From: CAZIZT01 sp964544085
Lineage (GTDB): Bacteria; Campylobacterota_A; Desulfurellia; Desulfurellales; Hippeaceae
Length of the DNA stretch: 64,000 bases
NCBI GenBank assembly: GCA_964544085.1
Contig: CAZIZT010000003.1
Coordinates: 62,001-126,000, forward strand
Reading direction: 5' to 3'
Shown here: positions 25,497 to 35,024 of the stretch, one piece after another
Numbering within the stretch: the stretch's first letter is position 1
How the letters are laid out: every line of letters begins with the position of its first letter
Translations under genes and position numbers: made by a program
The notes under the pieces: generated by a model
Told to the model about the DNA's origin: nothing
The model's input: the letters and a program-made list of their open reading frames with translations, nothing else
Database searches by the model: none

Positions 25497-25955
25497 TCAC
25501 CATCCTTTAATCTGCTCCATGGATTCAATCGGTTTCTTGTATGATTTTCTTGTGAGTTTTCGTGCCACCGGTGGCGGAAAGATTATCTCCTGAAGGCGAT
25601 ATATAGCTTCAGTTACTATTAGTGCACTATCGATATTTCCCTTTATACGCACCATTTTTCCTGCAAAGGCAGTATGTTGAGGTATGACTCCAGCAAAGCA
25701 GAGGAGCGCCCAATGTATGTTCTTGAAATTGATTGATAGGTCTGGATGGTCTGTTCTTAGCCGTCTCAGACCGTTTTCTCCTTTTTGAATGGTTATGGAT
25801 AGATTGGAGAAATCAACGCTGATTGAAAAGACAAATCCGTCTGGTAGGCGGGAGAGGATATCCTTTGTTGTCTTATCCCTTTTGTAGAGTAGTTTGAGAG
25901 AGGTTTCGAAAAATACAAACAGTACCGATAACAACTTCCGTTTTATAGCGTACAT
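25497..25955 (-). CDS. SCP2-like sterol/lipid-carrier domain protein
   Basis: A 152-residue protein without a close match that I can name. The central part (about residues 40-125) has the pattern of SCP2 lipid-binding domains: alternating beta-strands in FVFSISVDFSNLSITIQKG, then WALLCFAGV and AFAGKMVRIKGNIDSALIV, of which the KGN/D region resembles the amphipathic entry of that family. The basic N-terminus (KRKLLSVLF) could associate with the membrane. It is the first gene in a pair with the alcohol dehydrogenase, which fits a carrier that presents a hydrophobic substrate. Function is inferred. Confidence 0.6.
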   Translation of the reverse strand: MYAIKRKLLSVLFVFFETSLKLLYKRDKTTKDILSRLPDGFVFSISVDFSNLSITIQKGENGLRRLRTDHPDLSINFKNIHWALLCFAGVIPQHTAFAGKMVRIKGNIDSALIVTEAIYRLQEIIFPPPVARKLTRKSYKKPIESMEQIKGW

Positions 25956-25971
25956 TTCTCACCTCTTTTCC

Positions 25972-26000
25972 TTGACAGTTTAGCAGAAAGCAGCTTTAAT
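25972..26000 (+). promoter_or_regulatory. Promoter of the aldehyde dehydrogenase gene
   Basis: TTGACA, 17-bp spacer, TTTAAT. It overlaps a weaker leftward candidate, TTGAAG-18-TAAACT (26006-25977), for the SCP2/alcohol dehydrogenase pair. Both halves of the module would share regulators. Confidence 0.62.
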
Positions 26001-26025
26001 CTTCAATAAAAAAGCGAGGTGAGCT

Positions 26026-27384
26026 ATGGAGATCAGCTCTATTGTTAGTGCCCAGAGGTCTTTTTTCAAAAGTTGTGCAACGCAAGATTACAGCTTCAGG
26101 ATTAAGATGCTCAGACGGCTGAAGAGGTGTGTGAAGAAGTACGAAAAACGCATTTATGAAGCGTTGAAATCCGATCTAAACAAACCTGTATTTGAGTCGT
26201 TTGTATCGGAAGTTGGAATTGTGCTCAACGAGATCGAGTTTGCCATTGCTCATCTTAGGGAGTGGATGAAGCCCGAGAGAAAGCCTGTGGGCATTGTGAA
26301 TCAGCCAGCGAAGAGCTACGTGCGCTATGAACCGTATGGGGTTACACTGATTCTTGCCCCATGGAATTATCCGTTTCATTTAACATTGATGCCGCTTGTT
26401 GGTGCCATAGCCGCTGGCAACACGGCGATTATCAAACCTTCTGAATATGCAGAGGCTTCTGCGGCACTACTAAAAAATATGTTTGATGATTGCTTTGATG
26501 AGCACTATATTGCCGTAATATGCGGTGGTAAAGATGTAGCCGAATCGCTGCTCGATGAGCAGTTCGATAAAATTTTCTACACAGGATCTACATCGGTGGG
26601 AAGGATCGTAATGCAAAAGGCTGCACGCCATCTAACGCCTGTCACACTTGAGCTTGGTGGGAAATCGCCGGCTGTGGTGTTACAGGATGCAAAGGTAGAC
26701 TTGAGTGCGAGGAGGATTCTATGGGGCAAACTCTTCAATGCCGGCCAGACCTGTGTCGCTGTTGATTATGCTGTGGTTGAAAGTGCCATTTACGAAGATT
26801 TTGTTTCAAGACTTGTTGCCTATGCAAAACGTTTCATGAGAATGAAGAGGATCAGGAATAACTACGCAAGAATTGTAAACAAAAGACATTTCTATAGGTT
26901 GCTGGGGTTGATAGAGAAAAGCAGGATCATATATAGCGGTGGTTACGATGACAAAGATCTGTTCATATATCCGACTATAGTGGAAGCGTCAGCCGGTGAT
27001 CCTGTGCTGGATGATGAGATATTTGGTCCTATACTGCCTGTTGTGAGATTGGATGGTTATGATTCTATCAGGGAGTTTCTATTGACAATGCCAGATCCTC
27101 TTGCTCTCTACGTGTTTACGGAAAGCACAAAGGCAAAAGAGCGCATTCTCTGCGATATACCATCGGGTGGGGTAACGGTAAATGACACGCTGGTTCATCT
27201 TTCAAGTTCCCATTTACCCTTTGGTGGTGTAGGGACAAGCGGTATGGGAACCTATCACGGTTATTACTCCTTTTTGGAATTTTCTCATAAAAGGGCGGTT
27301 ATGGAGAGATCCACAATTGTGGATGTGCCACTCAGGTATCCGCCGTACTCTGGCAAACTGCCGTTGGTGAAACGTCTATTTTAG
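26026..27384 (+). CDS. Aldehyde dehydrogenase, class 3 (fatty aldehyde) type
   Basis: A 452-residue NAD(P)-dependent aldehyde dehydrogenase. The cofactor region is APWNYPFHLTL near residue 111, FYTGST near 184, the general base in LELGGKSP near 208 and the catalytic Cys in NAGQTCVA near 243. The shorter N-terminus and the overall length are those of ALDH3, whose members often oxidise medium and long-chain aldehydes. It is divergent from the SCP2-like/alcohol dehydrogenase pair. Its product would be a fatty acid for the neighbouring FadD. The ribosome site GAGGTGAGCT precedes the ATG. Confidence 0.92.
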   Translation: MEISSIVSAQRSFFKSCATQDYSFRIKMLRRLKRCVKKYEKRIYEALKSDLNKPVFESFVSEVGIVLNEIEFAIAHLREWMKPERKPVGIVNQPAKSYVRYEPYGVTLILAPWNYPFHLTLMPLVGAIAAGNTAIIKPSEYAEASAALLKNMFDDCFDEHYIAVICGGKDVAESLLDEQFDKIFYTGSTSVGRIVMQKAARHLTPVTLELGGKSPAVVLQDAKVDLSARRILWGKLFNAGQTCVAVDYAVVESAIYEDFVSRLVAYAKRFMRMKRIRNNYARIVNKRHFYRLLGLIEKSRIIYSGGYDDKDLFIYPTIVEASAGDPVLDDEIFGPILPVVRLDGYDSIREFLLTMPDPLALYVFTESTKAKERILCDIPSGGVTVNDTLVHLSSSHLPFGGVGTSGMGTYHGYYSFLEFSHKRAVMERSTIVDVPLRYPPYSGKLPLVKRLF

Positions 27385-28335
27385 GTAGCTTTCAAAGCTT
27401 GTTCTGAAGCGTTCATACAGACCAATTCTCTCCAGAACGTTTTTAAGTTTGTAGGGGTTCTGGAGAAACGATTTAAAGAAAAGCAACTCTGAAGCTTTCA
27501 GGTAAGCTTTGAATGGGTTTGAATAGGGGTCTGTAAGTTGCGCTGTTGCCTGGAACAGATTGCAGTGTTTCTCTAAACAGTCACGCATGAAGGATGCTCT
27601 TTTCAGGATTTTCTCAACATAAAAGCCAATAGCTTCCTCTGCACAATCAAGCTGCCCGTGTGCTGGTAGGATTTTCAAGCTTTTCAGACGGCTGCTTTTC
27701 TCTATGCTTTCGCAGTAAGCCTCGTAGTTATTGAACAGCTTAAGGCTGTTTGGGTGTATCTCGATCAGCGGTGTCTGAAAAATACCATTCAGCAGAAAAT
27801 CTCCGGTAATAGCGTATTTCTCAGCAACGATGTAAACAAAATCACTGATCGAATGCCCTGGAAAACCCTCGTAATGAATAATATCGGGTAGTTTTACATC
27901 CTCCACCGCCAGCACATTTTCAGGCACACTCTCCTGATATTTGAAGGACAGTAGGGTGCCAGCCATCCGTTCAACGAGTGGAGCAGGAAAGCCGGATTCT
28001 AAGAAGAAACGTTTGAGCTTTGGTAGCAGGTTGTTGAAATTGCGGTGTTTTTCTATATCAACGCGTGGCATGAGAATCCGTGCGTTTGAGTTCTTTGCTA
28101 TAAAATGGCTTGCGCCGCAATGATCGGCGTGTGAATGCGTTACAAGCACATAGTCAAGCCTGCTTAGGGGTATTTTCTCTCGTAGATAAGTGTAGCAGGA
28201 GGGGGTGGGAGGGCCCGTGTCCACAAGGGCGTAACACCCATTGCACTCAAGGAGGTAGATGTGAACGGGCCCAACGGGGTAAGGGGTATCCAGGGTGTGT
28301 TTATGGATCTTAACCTCAGAAGGGGTAGCGCACAT
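27376..28335 (-). CDS. MBL-fold metallo-hydrolase (glyoxalase II-like)
   Basis: A 319-residue metallo-beta-lactamase-fold protein. The zinc motif THSHADHCG is near residue 61, followed by GFPGHSISD near 155, ITGDFLLNG near 175 and PAHGQ near 223. It is the last gene of the fatty acid operon, and its start overlaps the end of fadE by 20 nt. A thioesterase-like role on acyl-CoA or acyl-thiol by-products would fit, but nothing in the motifs fixes the substrate. Its relation to the similar gene at 23322-24332 appears distant. Confidence 0.82.
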   Translation of the reverse strand: MCATPSEVKIHKHTLDTPYPVGPVHIYLLECNGCYALVDTGPPTPSCYTYLREKIPLSRLDYVLVTHSHADHCGASHFIAKNSNARILMPRVDIEKHRNFNNLLPKLKRFFLESGFPAPLVERMAGTLLSFKYQESVPENVLAVEDVKLPDIIHYEGFPGHSISDFVYIVAEKYAITGDFLLNGIFQTPLIEIHPNSLKLFNNYEAYCESIEKSSRLKSLKILPAHGQLDCAEEAIGFYVEKILKRASFMRDCLEKHCNLFQATAQLTDPYSNPFKAYLKASELLFFKSFLQNPYKLKNVLERIGLYERFRTSFESYLK

Positions 28336-30103
28336 TTTCGCTCATGTATTCTGCAAGCTCCCTTTTTGCTTTCAAAAGGCCACTGGCATCGTACTTGGTG
28401 AATCTTCTTATGCCGCTGAGTATAGCAACCAGATTGTCGCCCTCTTCAGTGTAGTATGCTGCCTTTCTCGCGGCTGTCTGTGCGTACTCATTCATATTGA
28501 AGGTAAAGACCTTCACGGCGTTTTCGTAAAGTTTCTTCTTTTTGTCGCTAACATTGTCGTAAACCTTATCAGCCCTTAAAACTGCACTTTCTATGCCAAA
28601 TATGGCTATAGCCATATCGGCCAGGGCGAACAGAATCTCCTGTTCTTTCTTCAGCTTGTCCATATACTTCTGAGCTGCCGCACCGGCAAGTACTAAGAAC
28701 ATGGTTTTCAGGTTCTTAACAAGCGTTTTCTCTTTTATGAACCTTATGGATTCATCCAGCTCTTCGAAAGACGGCGTCATCATTATATCCAGTGCTTCTT
28801 TGGCCTTCTGAACCAGTGGAAGCTCACCCTTCATCGCTTTTTTCAGTAGCATGCCGGGCACAAGGTAGCGGTTTATCTCGTTGGTACCTTCAAAGATTCT
28901 GTTGATACGTGAATCCCTGTAGTAGCGCTCAGCGGGGTATTCCGTTATGAAACCGTAGCCGCCGTATATCTGCACCACCTCATCTACAACCTTATCCAGG
29001 AGTTCGGAGCAGAATACCTTGGCTATAGAGCACTCTACAGCATAATCCTCAAGCGCCTTGTGGTACTGCTTGTAATAGTTCGGGTCGTCTTTGGGCAAAT
29101 CTATGGTTGCCACCCTTGCATCATAAAGGCCTGCAAGCCTGTAAGCCAGTGATTCAGCACCGTATATGCCAGCTACCATATCGGCTATCTTCTCCTTGAT
29201 TGCGCCGAAGGTTGCTATGGGTACGCCGAACTGCTTTCTCTCATTGGCGTAGGCAACGGCATCCTCCATAGCTGCCTTGGCTGCACCCACCGCAGCAGCT
29301 CCCAGTATAAATCTGCCCTCGTCCAGCACCTGGAAGGCTATTTTGTGACCCTCTCCAACCTTGCCGAGCAGATTTTCAACCGGGATCTTGGCGTTGTCAA
29401 ACATGATCTGGGCTGTTGATGATCCCCTGATGCCCATCTTGTCTTCTTCTCTACCGATGGAAACACCTTCAAAGCCTCTTTCAACAAGCAAGGCAACGTA
29501 TTCGCCTTCGGGTGTCTTGGCAAAAACTGTGTACAGATCGGCAATGCTGCCGTTTGTAATAAACTGCTTTGTGCCGTTTAGAATGTAATACTTGCCATCC
29601 TCCGAAAGCTTCGCTGTTGCTCTCATGCCAAGGGCATCGGTGCCAGCATCAGGTTCTGTCAAACAGTATGCAGCTATCCATTCACCGGTGACAAGCTTCT
29701 CAAGGTACTTGTCCTTTTGCTCCTTTGTGCCGTAATAGATCAGCGGCAGGCTGCCGATTCCTGTGTGCGCCGCATAGGCCACGGAGAACGAACCGGCAGG
29801 CGCTATCTTTTCAACCACACACGCACCTGTGGTTAAACCCAACTCAAGGCCACCGTACTCCTCCGGTGCATAGAGGGCAAACAGACCCAGTTCGCCAGCC
29901 TTCTTCAAATGCTTGACGAGCAGGTCGAAGTTGTGGTTTGAGTTATCCATAGCATCCACATCCGGGAGAACCTCGTTCTTGATGAACTGCTCGGTTGTCT
30001 CCATCATCTGTCTCTGTTCTGAGGAGAGCTCCTCCGGTGTGAACACATCATCCTTTGTGACCTCTTTTATTAAAAACTCACCACCCTTTAATATCTCGCC
30101 CAT
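28316..30103 (-). CDS. fadE: Acyl-CoA dehydrogenase, long form (FadE-type)
   Basis: A 595-residue flavoprotein that oxidises acyl-CoA to trans-2-enoyl-CoA and passes electrons to ETF. The flavin-binding segment AYCLTEPDAGTDA is near residue 155, ERKQFGVPI near 290, and the catalytic base is in FEGTNEINR near residue 415. About 160 extra C-terminal residues form the helical extension of very-long-chain and bacterial FadE-type enzymes. The gene order fadN-fadA-fadE equals the Bacillus subtilis fadNAE operon. The GGAGG ribosome site is 8 bp from the ATG. Confidence 0.92.
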   Translation of the reverse strand: MGEILKGGEFLIKEVTKDDVFTPEELSSEQRQMMETTEQFIKNEVLPDVDAMDNSNHNFDLLVKHLKKAGELGLFALYAPEEYGGLELGLTTGACVVEKIAPAGSFSVAYAAHTGIGSLPLIYYGTKEQKDKYLEKLVTGEWIAAYCLTEPDAGTDALGMRATAKLSEDGKYYILNGTKQFITNGSIADLYTVFAKTPEGEYVALLVERGFEGVSIGREEDKMGIRGSSTAQIMFDNAKIPVENLLGKVGEGHKIAFQVLDEGRFILGAAAVGAAKAAMEDAVAYANERKQFGVPIATFGAIKEKIADMVAGIYGAESLAYRLAGLYDARVATIDLPKDDPNYYKQYHKALEDYAVECSIAKVFCSELLDKVVDEVVQIYGGYGFITEYPAERYYRDSRINRIFEGTNEINRYLVPGMLLKKAMKGELPLVQKAKEALDIMMTPSFEELDESIRFIKEKTLVKNLKTMFLVLAGAAAQKYMDKLKKEQEILFALADMAIAIFGIESAVLRADKVYDNVSDKKKKLYENAVKVFTFNMNEYAQTAARKAAYYTEEGDNLVAILSGIRRFTKYDASGLLKAKRELAEYMSENVRYPF

Positions 30104-30118
30104 TGGTTACCTCCTTAA

Positions 30119-31336
30119 TTAGACTAACTCGTATATACCGGCGGCTCCCATTCCACCGCCGATGCACATGGTCTCAAGACCGTATTTGACATTTCGTCTC
30201 TTCATCTCATTTAGGAGTGTTGCTGTGAGTTTTGCACCCGTTGCGCCAAGTGGATGTCCAAGTGCTATAGCTCCACCGTTTACGTTGATTATGTCCATAA
30301 TATCGGTCCAGCCTAACGCCCTGATGCAGGCTAAGGATTGTGCTGCGAACGCTTCGTTAAGCTCAATTAAGCCAATATCGTCCATGGAGATACCCTCGAG
30401 TTTTTTTGCAAGCTCCATAACTTTGGGCACAGCAGCAATGGGACCCTCACCCATCAGGTGCGGCTCCACACCGGCGGCTGTGTAAACCAGGAAGCGCGCC
30501 ATCGGATCCTTCTGGATCTTTTTCAGATAATCCTCCGAAACTACGAGTACAGCGGCGGCTGCATCCGTCATCTGTGATGAGTTACCAGCGGTAACTGTGC
30601 CGTTGGCCTTAAATACAGGCTTTAGTTTTGCAAGTGCCTCTATTGTTGTGTCGGGTCTCACACCGTCATCTACCTCTACAACGGTTTTGATCTTTTTGAC
30701 CTTGTTTCCCTCAAGTACAGTATGTTCCACCTCAACCGGTATTATTTCGTCTTTGAATTTGCCTTCCTTGATGGCTTTAGCTGCTTTCATGTGCGAATGA
30801 TAGGCAAACTCATCCTGATCCTCTCGCGAGATCTTGTGTTTTTCAGCCACAAACTCAGCCGTTAGACCCATCGGTGTGTAGGTTTCTGGCCATGTGTTGA
30901 TGAGATCCGGATTCGCCGAATACTTGATGCCTCCCATCGGTACCATTGTCATGGATTCGGTGCCACCTGCTATAACGCAATCTGCAAAGCCAGCCATTAT
31001 CTTTTCAGCAGCAATAGCTATTGTCTGCAGCCCACTGGAGCAGAACCTGTTTACGGTCATTGCTGGCACCTGATAGGGTAAACCGGCCTTGTGAGAGGCT
31101 ATTCTTGCCACATTCATGCCCTGCTCGGCTTCTGGAAAAGCACATCCCAGGATGACATCGTCTATTGTCATGGGATCAATGCCGGTTCTTTCCACCAGGC
31201 CCTTAATGGCGACAGCAGCAAGGTCATCGGGTCTGTAATCCTTAAACTGACCCTTGCCGAATCTGCCTGCACGCCCGGTTCTGCAACCCGGCGTCCTGTA
31301 GGCAGCCAGAATATATGCGCTTCTTACATTCCTCAT
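30119..31336 (-). CDS. fadA: Acetyl-CoA acyltransferase (thiolase)
   Basis: A 405-residue thiolase that cleaves 3-ketoacyl-CoA with CoA. The acyl-carrying Cys99 lies in NRFCSSGLQ, NEAFAAQ is near residue 350, GHPLGATGA near 362 and the second Cys in CIGGGMGAAG near 392. It lies 15 bp upstream of fadE and 16 bp after fadN, within the same operon. The order of its domains and its neighbour fadN indicate the degradative enzyme rather than a biosynthetic acetoacetyl-CoA thiolase. Confidence 0.94.
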   Translation of the reverse strand: MRNVRSAYILAAYRTPGCRTGRAGRFGKGQFKDYRPDDLAAVAIKGLVERTGIDPMTIDDVILGCAFPEAEQGMNVARIASHKAGLPYQVPAMTVNRFCSSGLQTIAIAAEKIMAGFADCVIAGGTESMTMVPMGGIKYSANPDLINTWPETYTPMGLTAEFVAEKHKISREDQDEFAYHSHMKAAKAIKEGKFKDEIIPVEVEHTVLEGNKVKKIKTVVEVDDGVRPDTTIEALAKLKPVFKANGTVTAGNSSQMTDAAAAVLVVSEDYLKKIQKDPMARFLVYTAAGVEPHLMGEGPIAAVPKVMELAKKLEGISMDDIGLIELNEAFAAQSLACIRALGWTDIMDIINVNGGAIALGHPLGATGAKLTATLLNEMKRRNVKYGLETMCIGGGMGAAGIYELV

Positions 31337-31352
31337 CGTCTCCTCCTAACCT

Positions 31353-33749
31353 TTAATTCCTCAATGGTTTTCCTGTTTTGAGCATGTGCTGGATTCTTTC
31401 TATTGTTTTCTTCTCTCCGCAGAGCTGTACGAATGCCTCACGCTCAAGCTCAAGCAGATATTCTTCTGTGATCATCGTTGCAGGTGCCACATCGCCACCC
31501 GTCATAACGTATGCTATTTTTTCGGCTATCTTCTTGTCATACTCGCTGATGTATCCGCCCTTCCACATGGTCCACAGCATGTTTTTGATGGTAGCAAATA
31601 CATCCCTGCCCGGAGCCGGAATATCCGTCAACGGCTTGCTCGGTCTGTAATTCCTTGCAAGCGCCAGGGCTACTTGCTTTGCATCGTATATCAGGTTATC
31701 TATGTCCATAGTTACCGAGTCGCTGTCATCCATATAGCCCAGCTCAAATGCCTCACGTGCGGATGTTGAGACCTTCGCCATTGCTATGTTCTCGAAGTAC
31801 TTGGCGATAAACGGTGTAACATCAGGCGCTTTGAACCTCTTGGCTATCTCTATAGCCCTTATCGCCATCTCCTTGGTGCCTCCACCTGCTGGCAACAGAC
31901 CGACTCCTATCTCAACAAGGCCCATGTAGGTTTCTGCGTGTGCAACAATGGCATCAGAATGTATGCACGTCTCGCAACCACCGCCAACCGTTATGTTGAA
32001 CGGTGCTGCAACCACGGGAACCCTTGCGTACTTGAAGCCCATGGTCATATCCTGGAACTGCTTTACAGCCATATAAATATCGTCAAATGCGCCCTCGGCT
32101 ATGGATGTGGCAATCAGAGCCAGGTTGGCACCGGCCGAGAACAGTTTACCCTGGTTGGAGATGACCAGTGCAACACCCTCCTCCTCGGCGCGCTTTATCG
32201 CCTTCTTTGCCATGGAGATGATCTCTGCGCCTATGGCGTTCATCTTTGTGTGGAACTCAAGGTTGAACACACCATCGCCCAGATCAATGATGGAAGCTCC
32301 GCTGTTGGATTCCACAAGGTGACCGGTTTTCTTGAGTATCTCAAGGCTGATATGGGTCTTCTTGCGCGGTTTCTCCTTGTAGGTTCTCTCAAGGATATCG
32401 AAGTAGTACTCCTTGCCGTCTTCAAACTTGTAGAACGATTCGATTCCCTCCAGCCCTTCGGGAATCTTAACACCGTCGGATTTTGCCCTTTCAACAAAGC
32501 GGGACACGCCTATTGCATCAAACAGCTCAAACGGACCCAGGCTCCAGTTGTAGCCCCATTTCATTGCATTATCCACGTTTACGACATCGTCAGCTATCTC
32601 AGGGATTCGTTTGAATGAGTAGATTAGCGCATCCCTCAGGAGTCTCCACGCAAACTGGCTTGCCTTATCATTGCCGTTGAGCAGTATATTTATCTTCTCT
32701 TTCAGGGTTTTCCCCTGAGAGGCTGCCTGCACAGAAGCGAATTTCGGTTTTGTTGCCTCCTTATACTCGCCGCTTTTTATGTCGTAGTAGTAGATTACTT
32801 TCTTGCCGTCCTTTTTCTCCTTATAGTAGAATCCCTTGCCAGTTTTGTTGCCCAAAAGCTTTTTCTCTATCATCTGTTTCAGGAAGTCTGGCACCTTGTA
32901 TATCTCACGCTCATCATCCACCGATGGATCCAGCAGGTTGTAGGTATTTTCAGCAACATGCACGAGTGTATCAATACCCACAAGATCTGCGAGTCTGAAC
33001 ACCGCCGTTTTGGGGAACCCAAGCACAGGTCCGGCTATTGCATCAACCTCCTCAACGGTGAGATCGAGCTCCTGCATGTGTTTGATAGCGGCAAACATCA
33101 GATAGACACCAATTCTGTTGCCGATAAAGTTTGGAGTATCTTTCGCGTAAACGATACCCTTACCCAGCCTGAAGGAGATAAAGTCAGCCATGAACTTTAT
33201 GACCTCAGGATCCGTGTATTTGGATCCCACAATCTCCATCAGTCGCATATACCTCGGGGGGTTGAAAAAGTGTGTTACGAGGAAGCGTTTTCTTAGATCT
33301 TCAGGTACGCACTCAGCCATCGCATTGATCGAGAGGCCGCTTGTGTTTGATGAGAGTATTGCTTTTGGGGAGATGTTTGGAACAACCTTGTTCTCCAGTA
33401 GCGATTTCTTGATGTTGAAGTCCTCTACGACCACTTCGATAACCCAGTCGCACTCGGAAATCTTTTCTATGTCGTCTTCAAAGTTACCGATCTGAATGTA
33501 CTTAATGTAATCCTTTACGTAAAGTGCGGCTGGTTTCATCTTTTTTAGATTCTCGAGAGCGTTTGTGACAATCCTGTTCCTTACAGCCCTGTCTTCGAGT
33601 GTCAATCCCTTCTTTTTCTCTTCCTCGGTGAGCTCTTTGGGCACTATGTCCAGAAGCAGAACATCAATACCGGCATTAGCCAGATGGGCAGCTATGGTTG
33701 AACCCATCACGCCGGCTCCAAGCACGGCAACCTTTCTAATATCCTTCAT
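31353..33749 (-). CDS. fadN: 3-hydroxyacyl-CoA dehydrogenase / enoyl-CoA hydratase fusion (FadN-type)
   Basis: A 798-residue bifunctional enzyme for the two middle beta-oxidation steps. The N-terminal dehydrogenase has the NAD motif GAGVMGSTIAAHLANAG near residue 11, SSNTSGLSI near 133 and HFFNPPRYM near 160. The crotonase domain is C-terminal (about residues 480-740), with SAGANLAL near 565 and GGGCETCIHSDA near 617. This order is the reverse of E. coli FadB and equal to B. subtilis FadN. A strong AGGAGG precedes the ATG. It would act together with the adjacent thiolase on long-chain substrates. Confidence 0.93.
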   Translation of the reverse strand: MKDIRKVAVLGAGVMGSTIAAHLANAGIDVLLLDIVPKELTEEEKKKGLTLEDRAVRNRIVTNALENLKKMKPAALYVKDYIKYIQIGNFEDDIEKISECDWVIEVVVEDFNIKKSLLENKVVPNISPKAILSSNTSGLSINAMAECVPEDLRKRFLVTHFFNPPRYMRLMEIVGSKYTDPEVIKFMADFISFRLGKGIVYAKDTPNFIGNRIGVYLMFAAIKHMQELDLTVEEVDAIAGPVLGFPKTAVFRLADLVGIDTLVHVAENTYNLLDPSVDDEREIYKVPDFLKQMIEKKLLGNKTGKGFYYKEKKDGKKVIYYYDIKSGEYKEATKPKFASVQAASQGKTLKEKINILLNGNDKASQFAWRLLRDALIYSFKRIPEIADDVVNVDNAMKWGYNWSLGPFELFDAIGVSRFVERAKSDGVKIPEGLEGIESFYKFEDGKEYYFDILERTYKEKPRKKTHISLEILKKTGHLVESNSGASIIDLGDGVFNLEFHTKMNAIGAEIISMAKKAIKRAEEEGVALVISNQGKLFSAGANLALIATSIAEGAFDDIYMAVKQFQDMTMGFKYARVPVVAAPFNITVGGGCETCIHSDAIVAHAETYMGLVEIGVGLLPAGGGTKEMAIRAIEIAKRFKAPDVTPFIAKYFENIAMAKVSTSAREAFELGYMDDSDSVTMDIDNLIYDAKQVALALARNYRPSKPLTDIPAPGRDVFATIKNMLWTMWKGGYISEYDKKIAEKIAYVMTGGDVAPATMITEEYLLELEREAFVQLCGEKKTIERIQHMLKTGKPLRN

Positions 33750-33757
33750 ACGACCTC

Positions 33758-35005
33758 CTACTCGTAAATCTTTTCTTCTTCCAGTTTTGCGTTTTCAGCA
33801 TCCTGCTCCACATTTCGTAGATTCTTACTCTCTTTCAACTCCTTGTAGTATTCGTGCTGGATTATCAGATTCATGATCTCGTTCGTGCCCGTCCAGATCA
33901 TGATCAGCCGTGTGTCTCTTAACAGCCTTTCGATCGGGTAAACATTGGTGTATCCGATGCCTCCCATAATTTGCATCGCATCATTTACCACTTCCCATGC
34001 CATTCTGGTTGCGAATGCCTTACTTTCAGATACGAGTCTTCTGATGCGCGAGGGTTCTTCTACTTTTGAGTCTATGGTCTTTGCTGTTTCGTATACAAGT
34101 GCCCTTGTAGCATCAAGTTTGGTAATACTCTCGGCAACCTTGAATGAGACCGCCTGATAGCTTTTAATGGGTTTGCCGAAGGATTTTCGTTTGGTTGAAT
34201 AGTCGGCGGCTATCTGAAGAGCCGCACGCGCCATGCCAAGGGCTCCAGCGGCAGATGTCATGCGCTCTGGTACCATCATTTGATAAAAAACATCTGCACC
34301 CCTGTTTATGCCTTTTTCACCACCAAGTACATTCTCAAGAGGGACCTTTACGTTATCGAAAGCAACACGTGCAGTGCCCCCACCCCGAGTACCCATAAGT
34401 CCATAGACGTGCTTTACCTTGACGTTTTTATCCCTTTCGACAAGGAATGCTGTCATGGATTTGTGGGGTTCGGCATCGGGATCGGTTTTGGCGTAGACGA
34501 GAAAGTAGTCTGCTCCCTCTCCCCCTACAATGAAGCGTTTCTGGCCACGCAATATGAAGTGATTACCCTCTCTTTTTGCTACAGTTGTTGCTCCGAAAAA
34601 ATCTGAACCGCTTCGAGGCTCTGTCAAACCCTCTGCAGTTGCGATTTTTGCCTCTATTGTCGGCTTAAGAAAACGTAACTTTTGCTCCTCTGTGCCAAAC
34701 GTGTTGATGGCTTCACCCACAATGGATACGAGAGAGTACAGACAGGCAAGGGCTGTACCCAGAACACCGATTTCTTCAAGTGCCACAACCTCGGCGCTCC
34801 AGCCCAATCCCTTGCCGGAGTACTCTTTCGGGAACCTCAAACCGAGAAGATCAAACTTAGCAGCCAGCTTCAAAAACTCTTTGGGGTAGCGTATCCTGTC
34901 GGCATCCATATCCAATAGGAGGGAGGTTGGTATAGCTTTTACAAACTCTATTGTCTTTTCCCTGACAGCTCTGTCCGCCTCACAAAGTAGGGCATCTGAG
35001 ATCAT
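33758..35005 (-). CDS. Acyl-CoA dehydrogenase with relocated catalytic Glu (IVD/LCAD-like base position)
   Basis: A roughly 415-residue acyl-CoA dehydrogenase. AEGLTEPRSGSD (about 125) and KRKSFGKPI (about 273) are typical. The usual catalytic segment EGTNEI reads WTGTNEI, so the common base is Thr (about 372). A Glu occurs instead in MVPERMTSAAGALG (about 247), the position used by isovaleryl-CoA and long-chain dehydrogenases. I therefore expect an active enzyme with branched or long-chain substrates. ATG at 35005 is preferred because GGAG lies 9 bp upstream; a GTG at 35014 overlaps that site. It lies 9-20 bp from fadD and fadN in the operon. Confidence 0.87.
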   Translation of the reverse strand: MISDALLCEADRAVREKTIEFVKAIPTSLLLDMDADRIRYPKEFLKLAAKFDLLGLRFPKEYSGKGLGWSAEVVALEEIGVLGTALACLYSLVSIVGEAINTFGTEEQKLRFLKPTIEAKIATAEGLTEPRSGSDFFGATTVAKREGNHFILRGQKRFIVGGEGADYFLVYAKTDPDAEPHKSMTAFLVERDKNVKVKHVYGLMGTRGGGTARVAFDNVKVPLENVLGGEKGINRGADVFYQMMVPERMTSAAGALGMARAALQIAADYSTKRKSFGKPIKSYQAVSFKVAESITKLDATRALVYETAKTIDSKVEEPSRIRRLVSESKAFATRMAWEVVNDAMQIMGGIGYTNVYPIERLLRDTRLIMIWTGTNEIMNLIIQHEYYKELKESKNLRNVEQDAENAKLEEEKIYE

Positions 35006-35024
35006 CGTAAGCACTCCTTGTTAA

